NCBI GenBank assembly: GCA_002682825.1
Contig: NOKP01000032.1
Location: 124,001 to 188,000 of the forward strand
From: Neonectria sp. B-13
Lineage: Eukaryota > Ascomycota > Sordariomycetes > Hypocreales > Nectriaceae
DNA length: 64,000 bases
Direction of reading: 5' to 3'
Under the pieces are notes generated by a model, which worked only from the letters and a program-made list of their open reading frames with translations, made no database searches and was not told the origin of the DNA. Positions 44,782-55,795 of the stretch are shown here, one piece after another. Position 1 is the stretch's first letter. Each line of letters opens with the position of its first letter. Made by a program: the position numbers and the translations under genes.

Positions 44782-46316
44782 GATGAGGGTGAACAGATCA
44801 AACCCGTATCTCAATATGAGGTGTTGTAACAGAAGAAAGAAGTTAATAGGAAACAAATTCGGTGGAGAGCAGCAATAGGACCGCTGTAGGAACGGGTGCC
44901 GTCATTATGTATCTAGGTGAGCGTAAAAGCATCACTTGATGGTTGTTGGCTGGAATTGACTACCAACTCTACCGAAGCAATTAGCGAATATCCGATCCCC
45001 GTGGGGACCCCGCACCGATCAACGAGTAATAGAGATCGGCCAATCTTAGTTTATTGGTGCATTGCTCGCTAGGCGGTAATGTCTACCCGCAGCATATAAC
45101 CGACTCTGGTCTGATTCCGCTCGGCACTCATGAATGGTTCTGCAACTTAGTCTCGCACATCAAACGTACGTCCAAATCAAGGTAACTACTAGAGGGCCAA
45201 TACTTGACAAGCTGTGGATGGAGACAACTATTAACAATGCTACTATTACGTGAAGGTGTAGAATAGATGAGACTTCTGTACAATGACGAAGAGCAGAGGT
45301 GCGAACCACGATGGCTGAACGACGACTCTTACATGATTCGCCTGAGTTGTTGAAGAGCGGCTATTATCTATGGCTCCACGCATGCTGTTCTCATGACTGG
45401 GTTCAAAGTGGGATGATTACCTTGATTCAACAAACTTACGAGCGGGTTGACTGCGAGATCGACGCCGAGCTTGTTCGCTTCACGGGGCCTTAGCTCGGTT
45501 ACTTCGCCAATCACTACCTTATAAGCGCTCTCGGGACTTCAGTAGCCAAAGCAGAGCCAGGTTGATTAAGCCGACGCCTAAGATTACCATGTCATGGCCT
45601 ATCCTGAATCCATATACTCAGATCATATTCTCATATGAAAGGCGACACCTAAAGCTCAGCCTACCCTCAATATGAAGGTAGCTATCTTCTTTTTTGGGCT
45701 GTGTTATCTTTCATATTGGCCGTTTGTCCAGCAAGTTAAGAGAAGTAATAATTGCTGTTCTGGGTAACTCAGAGTTGATGCAATGTACCTAATGATAGCG
45801 AACACACACCCCTGCATGTATCAACTGCAAGAAAGCCCAAATGGGCCGGAACGCGAGGTTGTATCCTGGGTCTGAGACGGGGAAACACAATGAATGGCTG
45901 GGTATTCGGCCCTGGGTCAATAAACCCAAGCGCGATCCATTATCCGAGCGAAAAACCACTTCATCAGGCCTGGGCTCTGAAATCTTCGTCACATTATGTA
46001 TGCGTCTGTCAATGGCAATTGCGTGTATTCCATGACCGTCGGGTGTTATAACTCATCACCGAGACGGAATCGGCAAGGTCAGTGAACCGGCTTCTGGTGC
46101 GAAACCTCACTTCATTCCGGGAGAGGGTTCGCAGATCTTATTGCGAGCAAATGAAACATCAGGGCGGGCGTCCGTGACTGAAGGACTATGGGGCACGTGG
46201 CATGGCTTTGGGAAAACCACTTGAAACTGCATTTATTCTATTCAATGCTGGGATAATGACTGTCTTATCCATTCTGAGTTTCCAAGTGCACCTTCAAGAA
46301 GGTAGTTAATAAGGTT
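44782..46316. other. intergenic, with decayed gene pieces
   Basis: About 1.5 kb between two leftward genes. It contains an alcohol-dehydrogenase-like remnant (45440-45520) and a short ligase-like string (45527-45550); otherwise nothing supported. AGCTCGGTTA at 45492-45501 lies inside the remnant. Confidence 0.5.
45440..45550 (-). pseudogene. alcohol-dehydrogenase-like remnant
   Basis: On the minus strand, 27 codons from 45520 to 45440 match the cofactor-domain segment of the butanediol dehydrogenase of this same window at 14 of 27 residues (EVTELR, LGVDLAVNPL) and end exactly at a GTAAGT donor. Just upstream, 45527-45550 matches 21 of 24 bases of the ligase gene at 38087-38110 (encoding LATEVPRA). 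Nothing else of either gene is present, so this is debris of former genes of the cluster type. Confidence 0.5.
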
Positions 46317-47423
46317 CTAAGACTTATCCGGAAAGCCGAAATCAACGCCAAATGGTGGATACACGTAGCGGGTGAAGCCCGTAGTCCTCTTGCAAGTCTC
46401 AATAACATTATCGATTTCCTCGAGATCTGATTTATCCAAGTCCACCAAGTTCATATTTTCTTCGATTCGACTGGGCGTAACAGACTTAGCCAGCACGGAG
46501 CGGCCGTTGGACACTATAAAGCAACATGGAGTTAGCTTTTGTAGACAGGAAGACCTCGAGCATACGCACCATGCCAGCTGAGTAATACCGCGGCAGGCGA
46601 GGTACTCTTCTTCTCTGCTAGCCTTTGAATCACCGGTAGCTGGAGAAGCGGGCCGCCTGAACTTCCAAGAGGGCTGTATGCAGTGACGTGTATGCCCTTG
46701 TCGCTGCAGAAATCAACGATTTCTTGTTGGGGTAACAAGGGATGATTCTCGATCTGATTTACCGCAGGGACGATGGAAACTTTGGGGAGTAGTTCTTCGA
46801 GATATTGGACGCTATAGTTTGCGACGCCGATGGCCTTCGTCTTGCCCGTTGCCAGGAGTCTCTCCATGTCCTTATAGGTGTCGACGTGTGATCGTTCAGG
46901 GGTCACATCGCGCGAACCATCGTGGAGTTTCGGAAACCTTTCGTCGTTTCCTGGATATCGGGTCAGCTAATGAACGAAAGCCTGGACTGTTACATCGGCG
47001 CTTACCGTTTGGATTCATGGCGACCGGCCAGTGCAACAGGTAAAGATCGACATATTCGAGACCCAATGCCTTCAAGCTGAGGTCTAAGTTCTGTTCAACC
47101 CGAGTGTGGTAAGTGCACCACAGCTTGGTGGTCACAAAGATGTCCTCCCGTTTAACTTTGCCCGAAGCGAGGGCGGCCTTGAGGCCCTTACCAACCTCAC
47201 CTTCGTTGTCGTAGCAGTACGCGGCATCGATATGGCGATATCCAACTTCAATGGCATGCTCAACGGCTCTTTGGACTTCCCCGGGCTTGGACTGCCAGGT
47301 ACCTGTGGAGCACACGTTAGCAATCTGGCCGTGGCGAGCAGCCTGTACAAGTGAAGTACCTAAACCTATCGCAGGAATCTGCGCTCCGGTGTTCAGTTTG
47401 AATTTCGGTATCAAAGTGGACAT
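46317..47423 (-). CDS. aldo-keto reductase, NADP-glycerol-dehydrogenase (GCY1/GLD1)-like
   Basis: Four exons: 47423-47360, 47302-47006, 46950-46570 and 46513-46317, giving 312 aa; all junction phases match. AKR motifs: PAIGLGTWQS, GYRHIDAAYCYDNEGEVG (catalytic Asp and Tyr), FVTTKLW (Lys), LLHWPVA (His) and KSVTPSRIEEN (NADPH). The end, GFTRYVYPPFGVDFGFPDK, is characteristic of the GCY1/GLD1 group, which reduces glyceraldehyde and related small carbonyls with NADPH. Intron 1 (57 nt) is stop-free and a multiple of three. It is divergent from the acetoin-reductase-like SDR with a 614-bp shared promoter, consistent with joint use on C3-C4 carbonyls or polyols. Confidence 0.92.
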
Positions 47424-48037
47424 TGTAGCGATTTTGATTGGAGTTGATAGAAGATCAAGGAGGTCTTGCAGACGACCCAGGGCAGTTGTCGAGAGGAAGT
47501 CGATATTGTTCTGCTTGGGTTCGATTGAGCATAGATACATGGTTTTTATTTGCTATGGACCGATCATGAATGAGGGCCCAATGGCAGAACACTCCCCGAC
47601 TTACGTCAGAAGACCACCATGCCCTCTCCGCATCTCTTGTGGCCACATCCGAAATTCCCCACACGGTGAATACCATATTGCCGCTCGGGTATATCGAGAT
47701 CGAGTCCGCATCTTCCTTACCCGAACGTCGGTCGATGTGCGACTGGCCTACAAGGCGAGTTTCCGAGTTCCCGAGTCACCGAGATCGTCTGATCTTCAGC
47801 CCCTGCGGCTACGGTACTTCCTCAACCTGGTCGGGGGTGGGAGATATAGACTATTTTGCTTCGTGCGAAGAGCTGCCGCCGAACCCTTGATTTGCCCTTG
47901 ACGCTTCTCAAATCAATTCGCCTACCCAATAAACCGTGTAATCAAAACTGAAAATCATTTACCCTCTTGGGTTCGTTTTGAGACAAAACCACGGCTTGTA
48001 TCCTCGTCGAAAGCCTTCCTACATACCCTCCGCCATC
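47424..48037. promoter_or_regulatory. divergent promoter with CCGAGT triplet
   Basis: Separates the aldo-keto reductase and SDR start codons. CCGAG occurs three times with an 8-bp period at 47763, 47771 and 47779; on the other strand this is CTCGG, the core of the cluster 10-mer. Confidence 0.45.
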
Positions 48038-49052
48038 ATGGCCTTTCTCTGCAAGGGAATACGCGGGCCTCTGTCAACGCCTACCCAACGCCTAATCCGC
48101 CCTGTGGTCGTACGACCATTAATGCTACCTTTGACTCGTCGCTATATAAGGGTTGAACCAACCAAGGGGGACGGACGCCAGAGGAGAACAGCAATTGTAA
48201 CGGGTTCGAGTCGCGGAATGTACGCCGACCCCCGGAACCAATCCTTGACTCATATGCTTGTGCTGACCAAAGATGCCCTTTTTCAGCGGTGAGGCTATCG
48301 CCCGTCGCCTAGCAGCTGAAGATTATGCTGTCACAGTCAACGATATTGCCGCCAACAAGCCTGGTGTGGACAAATTGGTCACTGAGCTAAACGACACGTT
48401 TGGCAAGGGCACGTCCACCGGAATCATTGCGGATGTGACTTCGTCTTCCGAGGTAAAATTCCTGATTCAAGAGTCTGTCAAGCGCCTTGGCCCTTTGACG
48501 GTCATGGTCGCCAACGCTGGCATTGCTGGTGTTGGTGCTGCACTCGAGCTATCAGATGAAGACGTCGCACAGACGATGAGCGTTAACTTCACCGGCGTCT
48601 GGAACTGCTACGCCCATGCCGCACGGCAGATGATCACCCAAGGACCTGTCCACGAAGGCAGCACTGGATACAAGATTCTGGGCGCTTCGTCGATTGCAGC
48701 ATATAAGCCGTTCCCTCTTCTGGCTCACTACTGTGCATCCAAGGGTGCCGTGAGGAGCTTGACCCAGGTGTTCGCCATCGAGATGGCCCAGCACAAGATC
48801 AATGTGAACTGTTACGCGCCTGGGATTGTAGGAACGTCTATGTGGGAGCATATTGATAGGACGCTGGGCAAGATGCAGGGCCGTGCGGAAGGGGAGACGG
48901 TTCAGATGTATGTGAAAGAGTTGACGGCCATGGGGAGAGTGAGTGTGCCAGACGACGTCGCTAAGGTCGTAGGGGGGTTCCTATGTGGACCTGACTCAGA
49001 CTTTGTCACGGGTCAAAGTATCATTGTCGATGGAGGGATCGTTTTTTCCTAG
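48038..49052 (+). CDS. short-chain dehydrogenase, acetoin/diacetyl-reductase-like, with likely mitochondrial leader
   Basis: Two exons (48038-48219, 48287-49052; 67-nt intron with CTGAC, phase 2) give 315 aa. The Rossmann motif TGSSRGIG spans the intron; then come DVTSS, ANAG, the catalytic Ser in GASSIAAY, Tyr-x3-Lys in YCASKG, and the terminal FVTGQSIIVDGG. The block APGIVGTSMWEHID..LGK..G.AEGE is the hallmark of acetoin (diacetyl) reductases / meso-butanediol dehydrogenases. The N-terminus carries about 50 extra residues rich in Arg with no acid before about residue 38, typical of a mitochondrial targeting peptide. It should reduce diacetyl or acetoin with NAD(P)H. It is followed by the butanediol dehydrogenase on the same strand. 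Confidence 0.9.
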
Positions 49053-49540
49053 TCCCAAGTTTAGGTCACTTGTAGAATATATTTACCAAGAAGATGGACA
49101 GAGTAGCAATTCGTGCACTAGTTTATTAGTAGTCTCATTTCCGCTAAGAAGCCATTTCCACATCCGGGATCGATTTCGGGATCCAAGACTCCCGGGGTGA
49201 CTCAATGCCAGTTGACCATGGGACGTATGAACAACGGTCTAGATTAATGCTAAGTTTACGCTGCCTTTATTAAGGATAGTATCACAGATTTAACCGAGGG
49301 GACACAAGTGACAAGGACACCAGTGGAAGCGCCCAGTTGCCTGTTGGGGAGACATAAAGCCGGTTGTGGGTAACCGAACGCGGGTATAACCATTTCCTTC
49401 TACCGAAACAAAGCTACTAATTCCTTAAATATTGGTCTCAAAGGAACAGGTCCTATGAATATCACAGGTTCAATCAGGTTCCTTTCGAATATCGAGAAAC
49501 ACGTCGATTCATAATCACGTCATCCACAACAACGACTACC
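49053..49540. promoter_or_regulatory. promoter of butanediol-dehydrogenase-like gene
   Basis: Contains TAACCGAGG at 49291-49299, the reverse complement of the CTCGGTTA core seen in other cluster promoters, 250 bp before the ATG. Confidence 0.45.
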
Positions 49541-50714
49541 ATGGAAGCCTCGAATACTCGAACAGTACAAGCCTTGCGCTTCTACAAGAAAAGACAGATC
49601 CAACTGGAACAAGTCCCGACACTGTGCGTGGCCGAAATCCATAATACAACACGCCGTATACTGACACTGACACAGGCCGTGTGGTCCTGACGAAGTCCGC
49701 CTCAAAGTCGCATACTGCGGTATCTGCGGTAGTGATATTCATGAATTCCTCAGCGGGCCAATCTTCCCACCAGCCCATGGCGAGACCCATCTCTTTACGG
49801 GAGTCAAGCTACCAGTCACGATGGGGCATGAATTTTCTGGGACTATCACTCAGGTCGGTTCCGGTGTGAACAACTTAAAGCTCGGCCAGAATGTCACCGT
49901 AAACCCTGGTCTGGACCACCGGCACTACCAGGCAGAGCTTTGCGGCATGTGTAAGGAAGGGAGGTACAACACCTGCGACGCTATGACGACCTATGGGCTT
50001 AACGCTCCTGGAGGCGGCTTCTGCGAGGAGATTGTAGTGAAGGCGATGAACTGCTTTGTTCTACCTCCTGGCGTCAGCTTGAAAGCGGGTGCGTTGGCCG
50101 AACCGCTCGCTGTCGCGCAGCACTGCGTCGATATATCGGGCTTCCAATCGGGCCAGACGGCCCTCATCTGCGGCGCCGGTCCCATTGGCCTTGCGCTTGT
50201 TATCACCCTCCGCGCGATGGGCGCAGCAAAGATTATCGTTACAGAGGTCACTGAGTTACGGATGGCACAAGCTAAGAAGTTTGGCGCAGACGTTGTCATA
50301 AACCCCCTACAGAGGGTCGATGACAATAAAGACCCTGTCTTGGCCGTCATATACAATGTCACGGCCGACGGGGTAGATGTGGCCTTCGATGCGACTGGAT
50401 TGCAGTCTACGCTGGATTTGGCTATTGCTGGTGTCCGGACCGGGGGGACCATCTTCAACGTCGCTATTCACGAGAAGCCACTCCTTCTGAACCTCAACGA
50501 CCTATCCCAAAAGGAGAAGAAACTGATGGGCGGCATTTCTTATACTAATAAGGATTTTGAGGCTGTGCTCCGCACTATAGCTGAGGGCAAAATCGACATA
50601 GAGCAGATGATTACATCTATTGTCCCTTTGTCAAACGTGGTGGATGGGGGATTTAACGAACTGATCAGTAATAAATCAGCTCATGTGAAGATTTTAATTC
50701 AGCCAGGTCAATAA
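49541..50714 (+). CDS. zinc-dependent medium-chain dehydrogenase, (R,R)-butanediol-dehydrogenase-like
   Basis: Two exons (49541-49623, 49676-50714; 52-nt intron, phase 2) give 373 aa. The catalytic-zinc site has YCGICGSDIHEF and MGHEFSGTI. The insertion GPIFPPAHGETHLFTGVKLP just before GHE is typical of butanediol dehydrogenases. The cofactor domain has CGAGPIGLALVITLRAMGA and EVTELR. The lobe holding structural zinc reads HYQAELCGMC..YNTCD, with fewer Cys than classical enzymes. The enzyme should interconvert 2,3-butanediol and acetoin with NAD(H); sorbitol/xylitol activity is the alternative. Position behind an acetoin-reductase-like SDR strongly supports a C4 diol/ketone role. Confidence 0.92.
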
Positions 50715-50841
50715 GGAAGATCGTAGGCGGCGGGCGGACGCGACAGCGTCGGGTTAGGGCTAGGGATTGAGTGAGATGATCAAGGAAAGGTAGAAATCGC
50801 AATCTATTTATTGGAGGTTAAACTCTTTTCCTCTTTTCTTC
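50715..50841. other. short spacer
   Basis: 3' region of the dehydrogenase gene; no coding signal. Confidence 0.3.
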
Positions 50842-51705
50842 TCACTTCCCCTTCTGCTCGTCAAAATCAATGTTGCAGTACTCGATGTACAGCTCTTTGA
50901 GTGTCCCGCCATGGCGTTCGAGGAAGACCTCGAGTTTTTCTGGCACTGAACTCGATACGACGAAGGCGCCCAAAGGTAATGTTCCCCGGGATGGCCGCCA
51001 CGGTGGGCATGCCGTGTGCTTCGAAGACTACCTCTTCTAGCTGCGGCATTGACGCAAGCAATGATTTTGCACTGACTTCATCATGCACAGCGGATATTTA
51101 GGCAGAGTGGTATTACTCAGGGTAACGTTCGCCCGTTATTAAATGCAGAATGAGCAAGGATCTATGCTTTTTTTCTTCAAACCTACCCTGAAGCTTACCA
51201 CTTCTTTTGTTCGCGATAAGGCATGGTACGAGAATGGAGTCTTAGTAACTGTAAAATTGGGGCGATGAAGTCTGACTTGAAGCTTCGGGTGCTTGAGAAG
51301 ACACGAGAGAATAACGGCGCTGTTGTTCTTCAAAGTATCTCTATCTAATTGTGTCCGGCCTCGCCACTACGCCCATCGGCCTCAGCATTTATTCGCTGAG
51401 GAATTATCCAGTGATGTATGTTATTCATGCTGATACTGAGCTCAGAGGCATCATTTCCCAGGATGGCGACGGTGAGGCAACCACAAGAGCCGAATGCTTC
51501 TACGACTGCGGCCAGCTCTCGTAAAGATTCGACCAAGCTTGAGAAACCAGGGGAGACCAACCAGTACTGTGGCTATCTCTCTTCCTCTCGCACTGGGACT
51601 GGATCCTCGAAGCATAAGCGTGTTACTAAGCGGTTGGGGCCTTACCAGCCGGGCTGCTTGACTACTGCGGCGGGCAAATCAAGTGGCAGATCATCACTAC
51701 TTGCT
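50842..51705 (-). pseudogene. F-box protein pseudogene
   Basis: Pieces in several frames on the minus strand follow the order of a fungal F-box/LRR-type protein. DLPLDLPAAVV with a GTAAGG donor is near 51690-51640. SLVESLRELAAVVEAFGSCG with NNIHHWIIP is at 51540-51400. ASMPQLEEVVFEAHGMPT is at 51050-51000. After a frame change, PEKLEVFLERHGGTLKELYI ends with EQKGK and a TGA at 50844-50842. Frameshifts and a long non-coding middle mean it cannot give one protein. Confidence 0.6.
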
Positions 51706-52236
51706 TAGTGTTGCTTGAAGCGAGAGTTAATAATGCTGACGTGACGCAGGTCCGAAGCAGGCTTTCCCCTGGGCTCGCAGCTTATCCACCTCCTTACGTA
51801 TCTTGTCGAGCCTTGACCCATGAGCCAGAGCCGTTATTTTAGAGCTCCACTATCGTATTCGCGGCTAGGGAGGGTCTTTTGCTGGAAGACTGCACGTCTC
51901 GTCTAGTAGGTGCAGGCAGCTCGTCATCGATATCGACTAGTCCATGTATAATTGGCATGCGCAGAGCACATGTAACCGAGGTTAAAGCACCACTCCTATT
52001 TGTTATCGCAGGCTGTATGTTTATGGCGGAGTGCCTCGTATACAAAATAAAAATGTCGATTATCCTAAATTATATAATCTGTTTAGCTGCATTGCCGCAC
52101 GCCAACACCCGAGTAGTTCTCTTAAGTATTGGTCTGCATCGAAAGTTGCCTTAGAACGTTCATTTGCATCATTACTGAGCGACTTTCACAGGGCTTCAGG
52201 CTTCTGCTCTACAGAGAAACTATATCACCTGGGGCC
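51706..52236. other. intergenic, upstream of DUF3632 gene
   Basis: No supported gene. A frame around 52031-52258 is protein-like in places but has no recognisable family. Confidence 0.45.
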
Positions 52237-53135
52237 ATGGATTATCCTAATCCTCTGAATCTCCAACTTGATGCTGGCTCGGACAGCATCACAGACACAG
52301 AACTGGAAGTTTTCCCAATTCTTACCTCCTATCTCTCAGAAACATCACAGCCTACCGCGTCAGAAGCCGCAGTGCAAATCAATAGCCTCTTCCCGCCCCA
52401 TCGTGGAAATGGCGAGGCAAACAAATCCCCTGAAGGCTTCCTTGCCGCCTTTTGGGACCTTATGTTCCACGTCGCTATACAGCTTGACTACCAGGCTCAG
52501 CCAATGCGCAAGTTTGTTTCCCTGATAAAAGCTCTTCATGATTTGCCCAGCACCACGACTTTGGAGGATGGTCGAAGATTGTGGCAGGACTTGCCGGACT
52601 TGGCACTTTTCCTTACTGAAAGATGGCATCGTGAGTAGACACTTTCGAGTCCCCTGTCTTCACGTTCTTCAACAGTGTAGAAAATGAGCTAACGCGATAC
52701 ATAGAAGCGGAAATTCTAGGCCATAACATCGCACCTGAAGCCAATCGGCGCTGGAAGAACTTGAATGGCCTAGCCGCACATCTCACCAACGAAAGTCTGT
52801 ATGGGGGTCGATATCGCGCATTGGAAAGCATTGGGATGGGAATTGAAAACAGCAGCGGGAAAGAAGCTCAAAGAATCGTCGAATGCTTTGCACCAGCGGC
52901 GGCTATTTGGTTCATTCTTTCATCGCAGCAGATCTATGATGCGTGCAAAGAGAATGCTCTTCAAGATTCGGGTAGTCAGGGAAAGCTGTGGAAAGGAAAA
53001 CCAGGGTACAGTTTGGAGCGTTGGGGCTTTTGGCGATCAAGACTTGTCGAGTTGCGAAACAACCCTTTGACGGGCGATGAGCTAAGGGAAGTTTACTTAG
53101 CAGCCGAGGCTGCCATGGATGGAGTGACGGAGTAG
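52237..53135 (+). CDS. DUF3632 family protein
   Basis: Two exons (52237-52630, 52705-53135; 74-nt intron, phase 1) give 274 aa. The order of blocks, an acidic N-terminus (ITDTELEVFPILTSYL), SPEGFLAAFWDLMFHVAIQLDY, RLWQDLPDLALFLTERW, WKNLNGLAAHL, GRYRALESIGMGIE, FAPAAAIWFI and GYSLERWGFWRSRLVEL, is the usual one for fungal DUF3632 proteins. These are helical, about 250-350 aa, found only in ascomycetes and have no known function. No signal peptide or membrane helix. The ATG at 52237 directly precedes the conserved region. Length normal. Confidence 0.85.
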
Positions 53136-54487
53136 TTCAACTCGCAACTGGCGATACATCTCGGAGGTGCATACCCCTTATGATATATCACCAACCAAAG
53201 CAGACCTCCACGAACCCAATACATTGAACGATCCAGCCGTTACAGCTCATTACCATGTACCTAGATATGACTTATTAGTAGATAGTAACCGGTCTCTATC
53301 GTTGTTCTCTGAACTTATAATGTCGTCTCATGACGGGAGGTTAATTAGCAGCGCCTACGCCGCGTCCCCTGTTTATGGCGAAGAGAAAGCTTTGACTGGC
53401 AAAGATGGTGTGTTGGACCCAGGCTGATGGCGGCACTTCTCTCATCCTGCTTTTATCTCATGCCCCTCTCCTTTACACTTGGCTCAACTTGCGAGATAGT
53501 GGAGAAGTACAGTCTGTTCTAAGGTAAGTGGTAGATATCGAATGATATGACAGTGGGTGTGAAAACTTGAGCTACGAAGCGGCCGACCAAATAAAACACA
53601 AAAAGCCAAAATAACTGATATATGACAACCACTGAAGCTCTACCTACTTTGACGGATGATGATCCTTGCTTAACATTTCCCGAATAGTATTAGAGCCTCG
53701 GGCAAGGGCCGAGATCATGCATCGTATACCGGACCCATGTTATGCAGGAGAAAAAGTCCTTCAGACCTCCCGAAATCGACGAAGAAGTCGGCTCCTCGGC
53801 TCATAAGATCACTCGTGTAGTATATACGAGCGATGCGCATCAGTTCAAGCCAAGGGAACAAGATATAAAGTGGAGCAGGCTTTCCACTGTTTCTTCCGAA
53901 TTATCCAGTATGGATGTGGCAGGGGTCATCTAGCCCTTGAAGACGTAGTTGCCTCCATTGTTTTCCTGCCAGGGCCTCCAAGAAAAGAAAGTAAGTATCA
54001 TTATACTACATCTTTAAGATATTTGTAGCCTCTGTTTCGAGGCTTGGGTCCCTGCTGCGACTGTTGACTTGGCTGTTAGAGTATCGCAGACTGGATTGAA
54101 GTTTAGTTTTCGGCTCTGAGCCTCCAGCATTGAGAGAGCAACCCAGACACTACGAATCACGGTACAACGACGTTCATTCGACCCCCGGCCGATAATTGAT
54201 CTACTAGAGCCTAATCCATGATCTCCATCTTGGTATCTGAGTTTGACGCTAATGTATTGAGGAGGAATCAATATGGCCTCTACTTCGTATTACCCTTGAA
54301 AGGAGCCTTCCGTTTTTAGGAAGTTGACAGAATGGTCTAAAACTACCATTGGTATATTTACACGTGGAATTAATCAGCTGGGCTACATCTATAAGAAGTA
54401 TTGCTTCCTCCTCGTCTTGGAGTTGTTTCTAGTAGCACTTCCCATTCCTCATCATTGTCAACATAACTACAAAACACTCCAATCGAT
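53136..54487. other. intergenic, no gene seen
   Basis: About 1.35 kb upstream of the RNase gene. Short open frames at 53167 and 53742 have no motif and no splice partner. Confidence 0.5.
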
Positions 54488-55067
54488 ATGTTCGGCACTC
54501 AGTATTTGGGCTTTGCCCTCCTCATCGCAGGCCAAGGCCTTGGAGCTGCTGTGCCTTCAGACCTTGTCTCGGACCTTGGAATGCCCGGCGTAAGTGAGAG
54601 TTGTTATTGGTTTCACCTCTCCTCTGTATTATAAAGCTTTTGAGGCTGATTTATTTCCCCAGCGAGTGACTTGTCACGTTACAACCGGTACTTTTATCTT
54701 TTCTGTATCCGAAGCCCGAGAGGAATACAATCGCGTGAAGAATCTGTACAACAAATCGAGCAAGACCTACCCGACCAAGAGCGGGTATCCCCACGAGTTC
54801 AGCAATTTCGGTGGCATTGTGTTCGACGACACAGCTTGCAATTCAAAGCGAAAGCCTGTGAAGATTTACGAGTTTCCCATCTATCAGCGTTCAAACGAGG
54901 GCCCTGGAGCTTCCCATTACGAAGCCAATAAGAAGAAGGACGACCAGCCTGGGCCAGGCGAATGTCGTGTTGTCTTCACTGCGGAAAACGGTCATCTATG
55001 TGGCGTCATGTGCCACAAGAGCATGACCCCAGGCGGCGATCAAGGATTTATTAAGTGCACTGCCTAA
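54488..55067 (+). CDS. secreted microbial-type ribonuclease (N1/T1-like)
   Basis: Two exons (54488-54589, 54663-55067; 73-nt intron, phase 0) give 168 aa. A signal peptide of about 20 residues (YLGFALLIAGQGLGAA) is followed by the RNase domain. Landmarks: TYPTKSGYPHEFSNF with His78, KIYEFPI with Glu104, GECRVVF with Arg136 and HLCGVMCHKS with His152, which match the Glu/His/Arg/His active-site set of the fungal T1 family. Cys pairs near the start and end fit the family disulfides. A 15-residue insertion lies between Glu104 and Arg136. It should cleave single-stranded RNA outside the cell. Ribotoxins belong to the same superfamily, but the features seen do not decide for that subgroup; a general nutritional RNase is the simpler reading. 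Confidence 0.85.
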
Positions 55068-55795
55068 ATTGGTTACCAATGCAATGGCTCTGGGACAGCC
55101 TTTCATGCTCTAAAACTGGCCAGGGAGTTTCAGAATGAGGCAGATAGCTGTCAGAATCATCCCAGCACCCCCTTTTTCTTCTTATCGCCACGATCAGACA
55201 TATGCACGACGAACGGGCTCTGTTCAACACGGTTCGACATCAATCAACACATGCACGTCGAACGGCCCCCATTACACACAAATCGAGACTGTTCGGCTAT
55301 ACCGTTCACTATAGTTTATAGACACACTCATGTAGCGCGTTAGACGAGAGCCTTGAGCTCCTTAGCTCTCAGCACACTTGGTTACACAAAACTACCTTTT
55401 GCACATTACTAGACCGTGACCTATATTGCTCATTCAACTTCATGTCCTGAACCTACCCTATTAGTCTAGGTTGTATCCGACTGTCACGCCTAGTGCAGGT
55501 TTTGTTTTCAATCGTTAGTAGTTTACACTGGTGAATCCATATCCACTTCATCTTTCTTTAAAGTATTTATGTTTATTTGAGCTCTGCTTTGTCAAAGGCT
55601 CAGTGATGATAGTATGTATACTCTTGTACAAATATCAATTGACAACTACCGCTGCTACTATAACTGTGCTGAAGCTGGTTCATATGTTCCTTGAGGTAAG
55701 GGGCAAAATCTCCTAAGATGAATGCCTTAGACTTGATAAAAATACCGAACGTATACTTGGAAATTGACTCTAAGGACAACGCATACACAAAAGAC
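55068..55795. other. intergenic between convergent genes
   Basis: 3' regions of the RNase and aminopeptidase genes; AT-rich, no coding signal. Confidence 0.5.

Noticed and set aside
51972..51979. TAACCGAG outside the cluster (also at 58816) as a regulator site
   Set aside because: Only the 8-base core matches; about two chance occurrences are expected in 64 kb, and one lies inside coding sequence.
52031..52258. Possible transposase tail (protein-like frame)
   Set aside because: The resemblance is too weak, and no inverted repeats or other transposase parts are nearby.
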